Shown here piece by piece: positions 46,396 through 55,088 of a stretch of 64,000 bases of DNA. The position numbers were made by a program, and so were the translations under genes. How positions within the stretch are numbered: the first letter of the stretch is position 1; each line of letters starts with the position of its first letter. Under the pieces are notes generated by a model. The model ran no database searches and was not told the origin of the DNA. It saw nothing but the letters and a program-made list of their open reading frames with translations. Origin of the DNA: Actinomadura macra NBRC 14102 (GTDB lineage Bacteria; Actinomycetota; Actinomycetes; Streptosporangiales; Streptosporangiaceae); contig NZ_BCQT01000014.1 in NCBI RefSeq assembly GCF_001552215.1, positions 62,001 through 126,000 on the forward strand, written 5' to 3'.

Positions 46396-48582
46396 GTGGC
46401 GAACCTCGACGAGCCGTTGCGCAATGTTCTCGGCGACAAGACGGCCAAGGTGCTGGAGAAGGGTCTCGACCTGAAGACGGTCGGTGATCTCCTCCACCAC
46501 TACCCGCGCCGCTACGCCCACCGCGGTGAGCTGACCCCGCTCAGCGGTCTCCAGGACGGCGAGCACGTCACCGTCATGGCCGAGGTCGTGAAGGTCCAGG
46601 GCCGCGCCATCAGCCGCCAGCCCGGCTACATCCTGGAGATCACCGTCACCGACGGCACCGGGCAGCTCAAGCTCAGCTTCTTCGGCCGCAAGGGCTCCTA
46701 CCGCGCCGAGAAGGAGCTGTCGCCCGGCACCCGCGGCCTGTTCGCCGGGAAGATCAGCACCTATGTGCCGCGTAGCGGCAACGTCCAGCGGCAGCTCACC
46801 CACCCGCAGTACAAGGTGGTCGCCGAGAAGAGCGCCGAACAGGCCGCGCAGGAGTGGGCGGACGAGATCATCCCGATCTATCCGTCCACGAAGGGCCTGG
46901 CGATCGAGACGATCGGCACGTCCGTCGGGATGGTGCTGGACCAGCTCGACCTTCCCACCGACCCGATGCCCGGGGCTCTCCTCGGTCGCCGCCGCCTGAT
47001 CGGCCTGGGCGAGGCGTACGAGGGCATCCACCGTCCGAAGACGTGGGACGAACTGGGCCGCGCCAAGGCCCGCCTCAAGTGGGACGAGGCGTTCGTCGTC
47101 CAGGTGGCCCTGGCCCAGCGGCGCCTTGCCGCCGCCGCGCTCCCGGCGACGCCGCGGCCCCCGACCTTCGGTGGCCTGCTCGCCGAGTTCGACGCGCGCC
47201 TGCCCTTCGAGCTGACCAAGGGGCAGCGCGAGGTCGGCGAAGAGATCGCCGCCGATCTGGCCATGGCACACCCCATGCACCGGCTCCTGCAAGGCGACGT
47301 GGGCGCCGGTAAGACGGTCATCGCGCTGCGGGCCATGTTGCAGGTCGTCGACAACGGGGGGCAGGCGGCGTTGCTCGCGCCCACCGAGGTCCTCGCGCAG
47401 CAGCACTACCGGTCGATCACGACGATGCTCGGCGATCTCGCGCAGGCCGGGCAACTCGGCGGTGCCGAGCACGCGACACGGGTCGTGCTGCTCACCGGGT
47501 CGCAGGGGGCGAAGGCCCGCAAGGCGGCCTTGCTGGACGCCGCGTCCGGCGGGGCGGGGCTCGTCGTCGGCACCCACGCGCTGCTCCAGGAGAGCGTCCA
47601 GTTCGCCGATCTCGGGCTCGTCGTGGTGGACGAGCAGCACCGCTTCGGCGTCGAGCAGCGGGACGCGCTGCGCGAGAAGACCGCCGGAGGCCGCCCGCAC
47701 GTGCTGGTCATGACCGCGACCCCCATCCCGCGGACGGTCGCGATGACGGTCTTCGGCGATCTGGAGACATCGGTGCTCGGGCAGCTCCCGGCGGGCCGGT
47801 CGGAGATCAGGACGCACGTGGTGCCGCCCGAACGCCCCGCGTTCCTCGCCCGCACCTGGGAGCGCATCCGGGAGGAGGCAGCGCAGGGGCGGCAGATCTA
47901 CATCGTCTGTCCACGGATCGGCGAGCAGGAGGGCGACGAGGGCGACGCCTTCGAGCAGGAGGGCGACCGCCGCTCACCGCTCGGGATCATGGAGCTGCTG
48001 CCGAAGCTGGAGGACCTGCTCGCCGGGCTGCGCGTCGGCGTCCTGCACGGCAAACTGCACCCGGACGAGAAGGACGCGGTGATGCGCCGGTTCACCGACC
48101 GGGAGCTGGACGTCCTGCTCGCCACCACGGTCATCGAGGTGGGGGTGGACGTACCGAACGCCACCGTCATGGTGATCATGGACGCGGACCGGTTCGGGGT
48201 CTCCCAGCTCCACCAGCTGCGCGGCCGGGTCGGTCGCGGATCCCTGCACGGCCTGTGCCTCCTCGTCACCGACGCCGAGCCCGGCAGCAAGGCCCGGGAG
48301 CGCCTCGACGCGGTCGCCTCCACCACCGACGGCTTCACGCTGTCGCGCCTGGACCTGGAGCAGCGCAGGGAGGGGGACGTGCTGGGCGCCGCCCAGGCCG
48401 GCCGTTCGTCCAGCCTCCGGCTCCTGACCCTCCAGCGGGACGAGGACGTGATCCGCGACGCCCGGGAGGAGGCGACCGCGCTGGTCGAGGCCGATCCCGA
48501 GCTGGCGGATCACCCGGGGCTCGCCACCGTCCTGGACTCCCTGTTGGACGAGGACCGGGCCGACTTCCTGGAGAAGGGATAG
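46396..48582 (+). CDS. recG: ATP-dependent DNA helicase RecG
   Basis: 728 residues; regresses stalled forks and branch-migrates junctions. N-terminal wedge OB domain (GEHVTVMAEVVKVQGRAISR), then SF2 helicase motifs: Walker A LLQGDVGAGKTVIALRAMLQ, DEQH box LVVVDEQHRFGVEQRDALRE, motif III VMTATPIPRTVAMTVFGDLE, motif V ATTVIEVGVDVPNATVMVIM, motif VI QLHQLRGRVGRGSLHGLCLL. GTG 46396 lies 8-15 nt after TAGAAA, possibly leaderless. Confidence 0.97.
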   Translation: MANLDEPLRNVLGDKTAKVLEKGLDLKTVGDLLHHYPRRYAHRGELTPLSGLQDGEHVTVMAEVVKVQGRAISRQPGYILEITVTDGTGQLKLSFFGRKGSYRAEKELSPGTRGLFAGKISTYVPRSGNVQRQLTHPQYKVVAEKSAEQAAQEWADEIIPIYPSTKGLAIETIGTSVGMVLDQLDLPTDPMPGALLGRRRLIGLGEAYEGIHRPKTWDELGRAKARLKWDEAFVVQVALAQRRLAAAALPATPRPPTFGGLLAEFDARLPFELTKGQREVGEEIAADLAMAHPMHRLLQGDVGAGKTVIALRAMLQVVDNGGQAALLAPTEVLAQQHYRSITTMLGDLAQAGQLGGAEHATRVVLLTGSQGAKARKAALLDAASGGAGLVVGTHALLQESVQFADLGLVVVDEQHRFGVEQRDALREKTAGGRPHVLVMTATPIPRTVAMTVFGDLETSVLGQLPAGRSEIRTHVVPPERPAFLARTWERIREEAAQGRQIYIVCPRIGEQEGDEGDAFEQEGDRRSPLGIMELLPKLEDLLAGLRVGVLHGKLHPDEKDAVMRRFTDRELDVLLATTVIEVGVDVPNATVMVIMDADRFGVSQLHQLRGRVGRGSLHGLCLLVTDAEPGSKARERLDAVASTTDGFTLSRLDLEQRREGDVLGAAQAGRSSSLRLLTLQRDEDVIRDAREEATALVEADPELADHPGLATVLDSLLDEDRADFLEKG

Positions 48583-48668
48583 GTTTTCCGATTTTTCCGA
48601 CTAATTAAGTTGACTTCATTCGCGTGCCGGGTGACGATGGGCGCGTGAACCCGAGTGAGGCCCTGACC

Positions 48669-48725
48669 ATGCGCCTGCACGTCGACCTCCGGCGGCAGGC
48701 GAGCGCCCTGTGTTCCCGTCGCTGA
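48669..48725 (+). CDS. Putative Cys-containing leader peptide
   Basis: 18 codons, MRLHVDLRRQASALCSRR, starting 100 nt upstream of the HEAT-repeat gene. This matches the widespread actinobacterial leader-peptide pattern (HVDL-R-ASALC) usually found upstream of sulfur and cysteine metabolism genes, where the Cys codon near the end is thought to sense Cys-tRNA. GTGAGG lies about 9 nt before ATG; a GTG at 48645 could extend it by 8 codons. A TTGAC box in an AT-rich stretch (48600-48620) is the likely promoter. Confidence 0.7.
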   Translation: MRLHVDLRRQASALCSRR

Positions 48726-48768
48726 TCCCGCACTCTTCCGGATCCGACGGCTCACAGGAGGCCGCACC

Positions 48769-49683
48769 ATGACGATCACCCAGGGGCCCGGGCTGTCCGC
48801 CCGCGTCCTCGACCTGCACCGCATCCAGAATCCCGGCCTGGACGACGTGGAGTTGTACCTCCGCGACAGCCAGCCCGAAGTCCGCGCCGCCGCCCTCAAG
48901 GTGCTCACCGGCACCGTCCGCAAGGGCAACGCACCGCGCGGCACCGGCGACACCCTCGCCTGGGCGCTCGCCGACGAACACGAGGACGTCCGCCGCGTCG
49001 CCGCCGACGCCCTGCGCGGACTGCCCGAGCTGTACCTGGGCGACGACGGCGTCGCCGCCCTCCAACTGGCCGCCGCCCGCGGCCGCGACCCGTTCGTCCG
49101 CGAGACGGCCACCGACCTGCTGGAGATCCTCGCCCAGGGCGCCGCCGAGCTGTACGCGCAGGGCTTGCAGGACGGCGAGCCGCACGTCCGCATCCAAGCC
49201 GTCCTCGGCCTGGTGGCCCTGCGCGCCGGCGCCCGTGTCGCCGAAGCCGCCGACGACCCGTCCCGCGAGGTCCGGGTCGCCGTTGCCGAAGGACTGGCCA
49301 GGCTCCCGCTCCCGGCCGGGCAGGCCGCGCTCGAGGCCCTGCTCACCGACCGCGACCCCGTGGTGCGAATGGCGGCGCTCGACACCGCGGCGGAGATCGG
49401 AGTTCCCGCACCCCTTGATGGCCGCGTCATCACCTCCACGGCCCACGCCAGCTGGCAGGTCCGCCGCCGAGCGGTCCTCGCCCTGGGCGCCGCCGACCCG
49501 GCCGTGGCCGTACAACCGCTCCTCCACGCCTTGAACGACCGCACGGTTGACGTCCGCCGGGCCGCCGTCCGAGCCCTGGAACAGTGGGCCGGAGACCACC
49601 CCGAGGTGGTCACGGCCCTGACCGAAGCCCTCACCGACCCAGACCCGGGAGTCCGCACCCAGGTCCGCTGGGCCCTTAGTTAA
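48769..49683 (+). CDS. HEAT-repeat protein
   Basis: 304 residues made almost wholly of about eight HEAT-type helical hairpins, for example DDVELYLRDSQPEVRAAALK, WALADEHEDVRRVAADALRG, AAARGRDPFVRETATDLLEI, DDPSREVRVAVAEGLARLPL, LTDRDPVVRMAALDTAAEIG, LNDRTVDVRRAAVRALEQWA. No catalytic motif; a protein-binding scaffold is expected. AGGAGG is 7 nt before ATG. The upstream Cys-type leader peptide suggests expression tied to cysteine/sulfur status. Confidence 0.8.
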   Translation: MTITQGPGLSARVLDLHRIQNPGLDDVELYLRDSQPEVRAAALKVLTGTVRKGNAPRGTGDTLAWALADEHEDVRRVAADALRGLPELYLGDDGVAALQLAAARGRDPFVRETATDLLEILAQGAAELYAQGLQDGEPHVRIQAVLGLVALRAGARVAEAADDPSREVRVAVAEGLARLPLPAGQAALEALLTDRDPVVRMAALDTAAEIGVPAPLDGRVITSTAHASWQVRRRAVLALGAADPAVAVQPLLHALNDRTVDVRRAAVRALEQWAGDHPEVVTALTEALTDPDPGVRTQVRWALS

Positions 49684-49684
49684 C

Positions 49685-49819
49685 TGGGGGGCGCCCCCCA
49701 ATCCCCCCGGCTGCGCGGCTCGCCACCTCCTCGCTCGCTGGCGCTCGCTGCCGGGCGCGGCGCGCCGGGCATGCCCGCTGCGCTCGCTGTACTCGCTCCG
49801 CGTGCCTGTCCCGTAACCG
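49685..49819. repeat. Dispersed repeat R1, copy 2 (with perfect GC palindrome)
   Basis: Starts with the palindrome TGGGGGGCGCCCCCCA (49685-49700), then GGCTGCGCGGCTCGCCACCT and the same CTCGCT-GGCGCTCGCT run as at 37455-37541, an extra 50-bp GC-rich insertion, and CGTGCCTGTCCCGTAACCGG. It begins at the stop codon of the HEAT gene. Confidence 0.8.
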
Positions 49820-49825
49820 GCGGCT

Positions 49826-49943
49826 GGGCTTCGAACCTGCCGGGGCCGGGGTTCAGGCCGGTGGTTGAGGTCCGAACCTGCGATGACCGGAGTTCGAGCG
49901 GGGGTTGGGGTTCAAGCCCTGCGAGGTGGGGTTCAAGCCCTGC
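49826..49943. repeat. Degenerate 19-22-bp tandem array
   Basis: Six units at about 49826, 49848, 49867, 49888, 49907 and 49928 around the core GGGGTTCAAGCCCTGC; the last two 16-mers are identical (49907-49922, 49928-49943). The core looks like a tRNA T-arm (GGTTCRARCC) but no cloverleaf can be drawn. Nothing else is recognisable from 49944 to 50205, upstream of rsmD. Confidence 0.7.
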
Positions 49944-50205
49944 AAGTTTGGGGGGCCGAAGACTGCGGGTGGAACCGCTGGAAAACGCAGGTCGCCGGTG
50001 TCTGGGCTGGGATACCGGCGGCCTGCGGGCAGACCGTGGTGTGATGCGCTGGGGCATCGACGGTCTGTTGCCGGATCGTCGGTGGCTGGCTGGGGCGCCG
50101 ACGTTCCGCGGCCGGGCCGTCGGTGCGTAGAGCTGGGCACCGACGGCCCGCCGCCGCGCCACGGTGTCCGTCCGATCCGGGGCGCGGCGCCGCGATACTG
50201 GAGGA

Positions 50206-50787
50206 ATGACCAGGGTCATCGCGGGGACCGCGGGTGGACGGCGGCTGGCCGTACCCGCGGGACGGGACACCAGGCCGACCAGCGATCGCGCGAGGGAGGG
50301 GCTGTTCTCCACCGTGCTCGCCCTGCTGGGCCCGCTGGACGGGCTACGGGTTGTCGACCTGTACGCGGGATCCGGGGCGGTCGGTCTCGAAGCGTTGTCC
50401 CGGGGTGCCGCGCATGCCCTGCTGGTCGAGTCGCATCCACGCGCGATGAAGGTCGTCCGGGAGAACGCGGAGACGCTCGGGCTGCCCGGCGCGGTGCCGT
50501 GCGCCGACAAGGTGGAGCGGCTCGTCCGCCGGCCACCGGACGAGCCGTACGACCTGATCTTCGCTGATCCGCCGTACGCGCTGCCGGACGCCGCCGTCAC
50601 CGGTCTGCTGGAGGACCTACGCGACCACGGCTGGGCCGCTCCCGATGCGCTGGTCGCCGTCGAGCGCGCCGCCCGGGGGCCCGCGCTGCGCTGGCCGGAC
50701 GGGTACGCCGCAGAACGCGACCGGCGCTACGGAGAAGCCGTCTTCTGGTACGGGCGCGCCACGGGTCAGCCTCCCCTCATTGGGTAG
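50206..50787 (+). CDS. rsmD: 16S rRNA (guanine(966)-N(2))-methyltransferase
   Basis: 193 residues. MTRVIAGTAGGRRLAVPAGR and TRPTSDRAREGLFSTVLALL are the RsmD N-terminal segments; SAM motif VVDLYAGSGAVGLEALSRGA; catalytic DPPY in LIFADPPYALPDAAV. ATG 50206 follows GGAGGA. It precedes the PBP gene and coaD; rsmD-coaD linkage is typical. Confidence 0.95.
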   Translation: MTRVIAGTAGGRRLAVPAGRDTRPTSDRAREGLFSTVLALLGPLDGLRVVDLYAGSGAVGLEALSRGAAHALLVESHPRAMKVVRENAETLGLPGAVPCADKVERLVRRPPDEPYDLIFADPPYALPDAAVTGLLEDLRDHGWAAPDALVAVERAARGPALRWPDGYAAERDRRYGEAVFWYGRATGQPPLIG

Positions 50788-50796
50788 AGGACGCGC

Positions 50797-52248
50797 ATGA
50801 GGCCCGGCATCGACCGCGCCGTGGGGCGCACCTGGGTCATCTCACTGGTAATGATCATCGCGCTCCTGGCGAACATCACCTACGTGCAGGGGTTCGAGGC
50901 GCAGGACCTGCGGGACGACTCGCTCAACGCGCGCCAGTACGAGGACCGCAACAAGATCGACCGCGGTCCCATCGTCGCCGACGGCCAGCGGCTGGCCTGG
51001 TCCGAGCCCATCGACGGCGGCGAGAAGTACCAGCGCCGGTACAAGCAGAGCACCGTGTTCTCCCCGATCACCGGGTACTTCTCGCCGTTCTCGCAGACCG
51101 GCCTGGAGAACGCCGCCAACCACGTTCTGGACGGCACCGATCCGCGCCTTGCGACGACCAGCTTCGTCGACAAGCTCCTCGGCAAGCACGTCCCCGGCGG
51201 CACCGTCGAGGCCACCGTCGACGTCGAGGCGCAACAGGCCGCCTACGAGGCGCTTCAGTCGAGCGGCGCCCGCCGCGCCGCGGCCGTCGCGCTGGACGCG
51301 GAGACCGGTGCGATCCTGGTGATGGCGTCCACCCCGTCCTACGACGCCAACGACGTGTCCGTCCTGGACGGCGAACAGGCGCAGCGGGTCTTCACCCGGC
51401 TCAGCGCCCAGCCGTCCAAGCCGCTGCTGAACAAGGCGACGAACGAGCTGTTCCCGCCCGGGTCCACGTTCAAGACCGTGGTCGCCGCGTCGGCGCTGGC
51501 CGCGGGAGGCAGCGCCGACACCCGGGTCAGGGCCGGGCGCAGCTACCGCCCGCCCGGCGCCGGTCAGGCGATCAACAACGACGCGGGCGATATCGGCGGC
51601 GAGTGCGACCTGCCCGCCATACCGCTGATCAGCGCCTACGCCCAGTCCTGCAACACCACGTTCGCCTTCATGGGCGCGGAGGAGCCCGGCAACGCCGCCG
51701 TCCGCGAGCGGGCCGCCGATTTCGGGTTCGCCAAGCCGATCGAGATCGAGCCGGGTATGCGCGGCGCCGCCAGCTCCTTCCCGTCGACCGACCAGCCGTC
51801 CCTCAGCGCGCTCGGCTCGATCGGGCAGGGGAGCACCGTCGCCACGCCGCTGCAGATGGCCATGGTCGCCGCCGCCGTCCTCGACGACGGCAAGGTGATG
51901 CGGCCGTACTTGATCTCCAAGCTCACCGCCGCGGACGGCCAGGAGGTCGGGCGGGGGACGCCGGAGCGGCTGTCCCGGGCGTTGACCTCGGACCAGGCGG
52001 CACAGATGCGGGAACTGATGCAGGCGGTCGTCACCGAGGGCACCGGCAAGTCCTTACGCGGCACGTCCGTCCTGGGCGGCAAGACCGGGACCGCCGACGT
52101 GGAGGGCGCCGCCTACAACGATCGCTGGTTCATCGGCTTCGGCCCGCGCCAGGACGCCCGTTACGCGGTCGCGGTGATGACCGAGGCGCCCGGCTACGGC
52201 ATCGAGTCCGGTCCGATCGCGGCAAGGATCCTCGATGCGCTGGAATGA
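50797..52248 (+). CDS. Penicillin-binding transpeptidase (PbpA-like, class B)
   Basis: 483 residues. One N-terminal membrane anchor (TWVISLVMIIALLANITYV), a PBP dimer region, and the transpeptidase domain with all three active-site motifs: FPPGSTFKTVVAA (SxxK), AYAQSCNTTFAF (SxN) and LGGKTGTADVEG (KTG). It cross-links peptidoglycan outside the membrane. AGAGGACGC precedes the ATG. Its place between rsmD and coaD is not the usual ftsW-pbpA-pknB setting, so it may be a paralogue. Confidence 0.92.
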   Translation: MRPGIDRAVGRTWVISLVMIIALLANITYVQGFEAQDLRDDSLNARQYEDRNKIDRGPIVADGQRLAWSEPIDGGEKYQRRYKQSTVFSPITGYFSPFSQTGLENAANHVLDGTDPRLATTSFVDKLLGKHVPGGTVEATVDVEAQQAAYEALQSSGARRAAAVALDAETGAILVMASTPSYDANDVSVLDGEQAQRVFTRLSAQPSKPLLNKATNELFPPGSTFKTVVAASALAAGGSADTRVRAGRSYRPPGAGQAINNDAGDIGGECDLPAIPLISAYAQSCNTTFAFMGAEEPGNAAVRERAADFGFAKPIEIEPGMRGAASSFPSTDQPSLSALGSIGQGSTVATPLQMAMVAAAVLDDGKVMRPYLISKLTAADGQEVGRGTPERLSRALTSDQAAQMRELMQAVVTEGTGKSLRGTSVLGGKTGTADVEGAAYNDRWFIGFGPRQDARYAVAVMTEAPGYGIESGPIAARILDALE

Positions 52249-52358
52249 GCCTCCGCGCGGTCGCGCGGCCGGACGGCGAGCCCGGGTGCGAGGGCGCCGA
52301 ACCGGATTTGGTACGTTCGCGCCGCAGGTCAGAAACCGGGACCGAAGGGGTTCACCTC

Positions 52359-52838
52359 GTGCGCCGTGTCGTCTGTCCGGGATCGTTCGACCCCGTCACC
52401 AATGGGCATCTCGACATCATCAGCCGCGCCTCCCGTCTCTATGACGAGGTGGTCGTCGCCGTGCTGATCAACAAGAACAAGCAGAGCCTCTTCACCGTCG
52501 ACGAGCGCGCCGACATGATCACAGAGGTCACCAAGGAGTACGGCAACATCAAGGTGGACACGTTCTACGGGCTGACCGTGGACTACTGCCGCAAACAGAA
52601 CATCCCGGTGATCGTCCGGGGGCTCCGGGCCGTCAGCGACTACGAGTACGAGTTGCAGATGGCGCAGATGAACCACCGCATCGCCGGGGTCGAGACGCTG
52701 TTCATGGCGACGAACCCCGAGTACGCGTTCCTGTCGTCCAGCCTGATGAAGGAGGTCGTCAGGTTCGGCGGCGACATCTCCGGCCTGGTCCCCGACAGCG
52801 TCCACGAACGCCTGATGGAGCGCCTCCAGGGCGACTGA
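52359..52838 (+). CDS. coaD: Phosphopantetheine adenylyltransferase
   Basis: 159 residues; fourth step of coenzyme A synthesis. VVCPGSFDPVTNGHLDIISR (TxGH-type T-N-G-H nucleotidyltransferase motif), YGLTVDYCRKQNIPVIVRGL, RAVSDYEYELQMAQMN, and FLSSSLMKEVVRFGGDISG are diagnostic. GTG 52359 after AAGGGG; the longer open frame upstream overlaps the PBP gene in another frame. Confidence 0.97.
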   Translation: MRRVVCPGSFDPVTNGHLDIISRASRLYDEVVVAVLINKNKQSLFTVDERADMITEVTKEYGNIKVDTFYGLTVDYCRKQNIPVIVRGLRAVSDYEYELQMAQMNHRIAGVETLFMATNPEYAFLSSSLMKEVVRFGGDISGLVPDSVHERLMERLQGD

Positions 52839-52865
52839 CCCCCTTAGACGAGCCCCCCGAGCGTC

Positions 52866-53016
52866 GTGATCGCGCCCAAGGCCAGTTGCGAGGCCGAGGG
52901 AAGCTGGCATTAAGCGGAGGGGGCGCATGGAGCCGCGATCGCATCCGAAGGCAGTTGCGAGCGTGCGAGCAACTGATCGCGAAGCGAGCCTCTGGGCGAG
53001 TCGGAGCGATGCAGCG
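52866..53016. repeat. Dispersed repeat R2, copy 2 plus partial copy
   Basis: The full copy 52933-53016 matches 44578-44662 (CCGCGATCGCATCCGAAGGC ... GGCGAGTCGGAGCGATGCAG). A partial direct copy, GTGATCGCGCCCAAGGCCAG, lies at 52866-52892. It fills the gap between coaD and yceD. Confidence 0.75.
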
Positions 53017-53097
53017 ACGCCATTAACACGAAGTTGGGCGATCGGCTGGTGTTCGGTACCCTGGGACTTCGGACATCACCGGCGGCCGTCGTTCGCC

Positions 53098-53745
53098 ATG
53101 CCACACGAAAGCAGGAATCCGCTGTCTCGCCTCGACCCCAAGGCCCCGCTCGTGCTCGACACCCGAGCTCTCAGCAGGCAACCCGGGTCGTCGCGGGAGA
53201 AGCGCCTGTCCGTGCCGGCACCAAAGGACTTCGGCGTCGAGATGGTGGGCGTCCCCGAGGGCGCCGCGATCGAGCTGGACCTGCGGCTCGAGGCGGTGTT
53301 GGAGGGGGTGCTCGTCACCGGTACGGCCACGGTCCCCCTGGAGGGGGAGTGCGCCCGCTGCCTCGACCCGATCGCCTCGACCTTCGAGGCGGACTTCCAG
53401 GAGCTCTTCGTCTATCCTGACACCCGCTCCGGCGGGAACGCCGATGACGACGAGCTCCGCCTTGAGGACGATCTGATCGACCTCGAACCGGTGCTCCGGG
53501 ACGCGGTGGTGCTCGCGCTGCCGCTCTCGCCGTTGTGCCGGGACGACTGTCCCGGCCTGTGCCCGGACTGTGGTGTGCGGCTGGCGGACGCCGGCCCTGA
53601 CCACGACCACGAAGTCGCCGACCCCCGGTGGGCGGCGTTGCAGGGCCTGGCCGGCGGCGTGGCGCCGGTGCCCCCGACAGGGGGACGCGGAGACGCGGGG
53701 TCCCGCGGTTCAACCGACCGACGAGAAGGAAAGCAGGAGGGCTGA
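53098..53745 (+). CDS. YceD/DUF177 family protein
   Basis: 215 residues, a co-occurring partner of L32 thought to aid 23S rRNA maturation. RLDPKAPLVLDTRALSRQPG at the start, EGECARCLDPIASTFEADFQ (first Cys pair), and the C-terminal CRDDCPGLCPDCGVRLADAG cluster are family features. The last 45 residues are Pro/Gly-rich and variable. ATG 53098; no strong ribosome site, possibly leaderless. rpmF follows after 1 nt. Confidence 0.88.
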   Translation: MPHESRNPLSRLDPKAPLVLDTRALSRQPGSSREKRLSVPAPKDFGVEMVGVPEGAAIELDLRLEAVLEGVLVTGTATVPLEGECARCLDPIASTFEADFQELFVYPDTRSGGNADDDELRLEDDLIDLEPVLRDAVVLALPLSPLCRDDCPGLCPDCGVRLADAGPDHDHEVADPRWAALQGLAGGVAPVPPTGGRGDAGSRGSTDRREGKQEG

Positions 53746-53746
53746 C

Positions 53747-53926
53747 GTGGCCGTCCCGAAGCGGAAGAAGTCGCGGAGTAACACGCGGCACCGTCGTTCG
53801 CAGTGGAAGACCGCTGCGCCGACCCTGGTCGAGTGCCCGACGTGCCGCGACAAGAAGCTGCCGCACACCGCGTGCGCGACCTGTGGCACCTACGACCGGC
53901 GGCAGGTCATCGCCCCGTCGGCCTGA
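53747..53926 (+). CDS. rpmF: 50S ribosomal protein L32
   Basis: 59 residues. AVPKRKKSRSNTRHRRSQWK basic N-terminus, then the zinc ribbon VECPTCRDKKLPHTACATCG (Cys+ form). GTG 53747 after AGGAGGGC. Part of the yceD-rpmF-rnc-mutM series. Confidence 0.97.
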   Translation: MAVPKRKKSRSNTRHRRSQWKTAAPTLVECPTCRDKKLPHTACATCGTYDRRQVIAPSA

Positions 53927-54302
53927 GCTTTTCGCATCCTGGGGGGCGGATCCGCGCGGACGGCGCGGCCCGCCCCTCAAGGTGCGCGGGCACCCGACCA
54001 CCCGGCGCGTGACGTCGGCGTGGTGACCGGCGCGGCAGGGAAGTCTCTCCGACACTGCGCCCGGAGCCGTGGTGCACGCCGGGATCAACCGACCGGCGCG
54101 CACCTCGTCTTCGCGGAGCCGTCGTCCTGGGGCGACCCCGGACGTCGTGGCCGAGCCCGGCGGTCCTCGTCCATGGAGGACCTCGACCGGGGTCCGGCCC
54201 GTACCCGTGCCCGTCCGTCCTCGCCGTCGCGGCCGTTCGGCCGAACGCGCCACAGCGGCGACCGCGCGCGGAGCGCGGCGCCACGGCCTGCGAGGAGGGC
54301 CT
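53927..54302. other. Intergenic region rpmF-rnc, no gene
   Basis: 376 nt. A loose GC hairpin near 53941-53976 (GGGGCGG ... CCGCCCC) may attenuate read-through. An open frame on the plus strand continues upstream from rnc (from 54069) but is arginine- and proline-rich filler and lacks homology. Nothing else is visible. Confidence 0.6.
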
Positions 54303-55088
54303 GTGAGCGGTAAGAAGACCGACCCCGCGCCGGACCGCGCGGAACTGACCCGCGCGCTCGGCGTCGAGGTCACCGGCGATCTGCTCGAACGTGCGTTGAC
54401 GCACCGTTCGTACGCCTACGAGAACGGCGGGCTGCCCACCAACGAGCGCCTGGAGTTCCTTGGCGACTCGGTGCTCGGGCTCGTTGTCACCGACACCCTG
54501 TTCCGGGGGCATCCCGACCTGCCCGAGGGGCAGCTGGCCAAGCTGCGTGCGGCGGTGGTCAACATGCGGGCTCTCGCGGGCGTCGCCCGCGCGCTCGGCG
54601 TCGGCGCCCACATCCGGCTCGGCCGGGGCGAGGAGGGCACCGGCGGCCGGGACAAGGCGTCGATCCTCGCCGACACGCTGGAGGCGCTGATCGGCGCGGT
54701 CTATCTCGATCGTGGTCTGGACGAGGCCTCCGCGCTCGTGCACCGGCTGTTCGACGCGCTGATCACCCGTTCGGCGGGGCTCGGTGCGGGGCTGGACTGG
54801 AAGACCTCGTTGCAGGAGCTCACCGCCGTCGAGGAACTCGGCGTCCCCGAGTACCACGTCGCAGAGAGCGGCCCCGATCATCAAAAGACGTTCCGCGCGT
54901 CCGTGCGGGTCGGCGGGACCACCTTCGGTGCGGGTGAGGGGCGCAGCAAGAAGGAGGCGGAGCAGCACGCCGCCGAGGCCGCCTGGAACGCGATCCGCGA
55001 GATCGTCGTGCAGCGCGACCCGGCGACGCGGCGGGCGGTGTCGCCGCAGGGCGGGAACTCGCGGCCGGCCGGGTTGCCCGGTGCCTGA
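54303..55088 (+). CDS. rnc: Ribonuclease III
   Basis: 261 residues; cleaves double-stranded RNA including rRNA precursors. RNase III signature NERLEFLGDSVLGLVV with the catalytic Glu/Asp, KASILADTLEALIGAVYLDR (second acidic set), and the dsRBD DWKTSLQELTAVEELGVPEY, GEGRSKKEAEQHAAEAAWNA. GTG 54303 follows GAGGAGGGC; the upstream frame is not conserved. Overlaps mutM by 8 nt. Confidence 0.96.
   Translation: MSGKKTDPAPDRAELTRALGVEVTGDLLERALTHRSYAYENGGLPTNERLEFLGDSVLGLVVTDTLFRGHPDLPEGQLAKLRAAVVNMRALAGVARALGVGAHIRLGRGEEGTGGRDKASILADTLEALIGAVYLDRGLDEASALVHRLFDALITRSAGLGAGLDWKTSLQELTAVEELGVPEYHVAESGPDHQKTFRASVRVGGTTFGAGEGRSKKEAEQHAAEAAWNAIREIVVQRDPATRRAVSPQGGNSRPAGLPGA

Noticed and set aside
44446..47817. 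1123-codon minus-strand open frame over the DAK2 and recG genes
   Set aside because: Antisense shadow of well-supported genes; composition is that of a complement frame.
49826..49943. CRISPR array
   Set aside because: Units are 19-22 bp, degenerate and directly abutting with no unique spacers; no cas gene in the window.
49826..49943. tRNA gene
   Set aside because: T-arm-like words occur but no acceptor, D or anticodon arm can be paired around them.
53927..54302. Arg-rich ORFs upstream of rnc
   Set aside because: Low-complexity frames with no ribosome site or homology.
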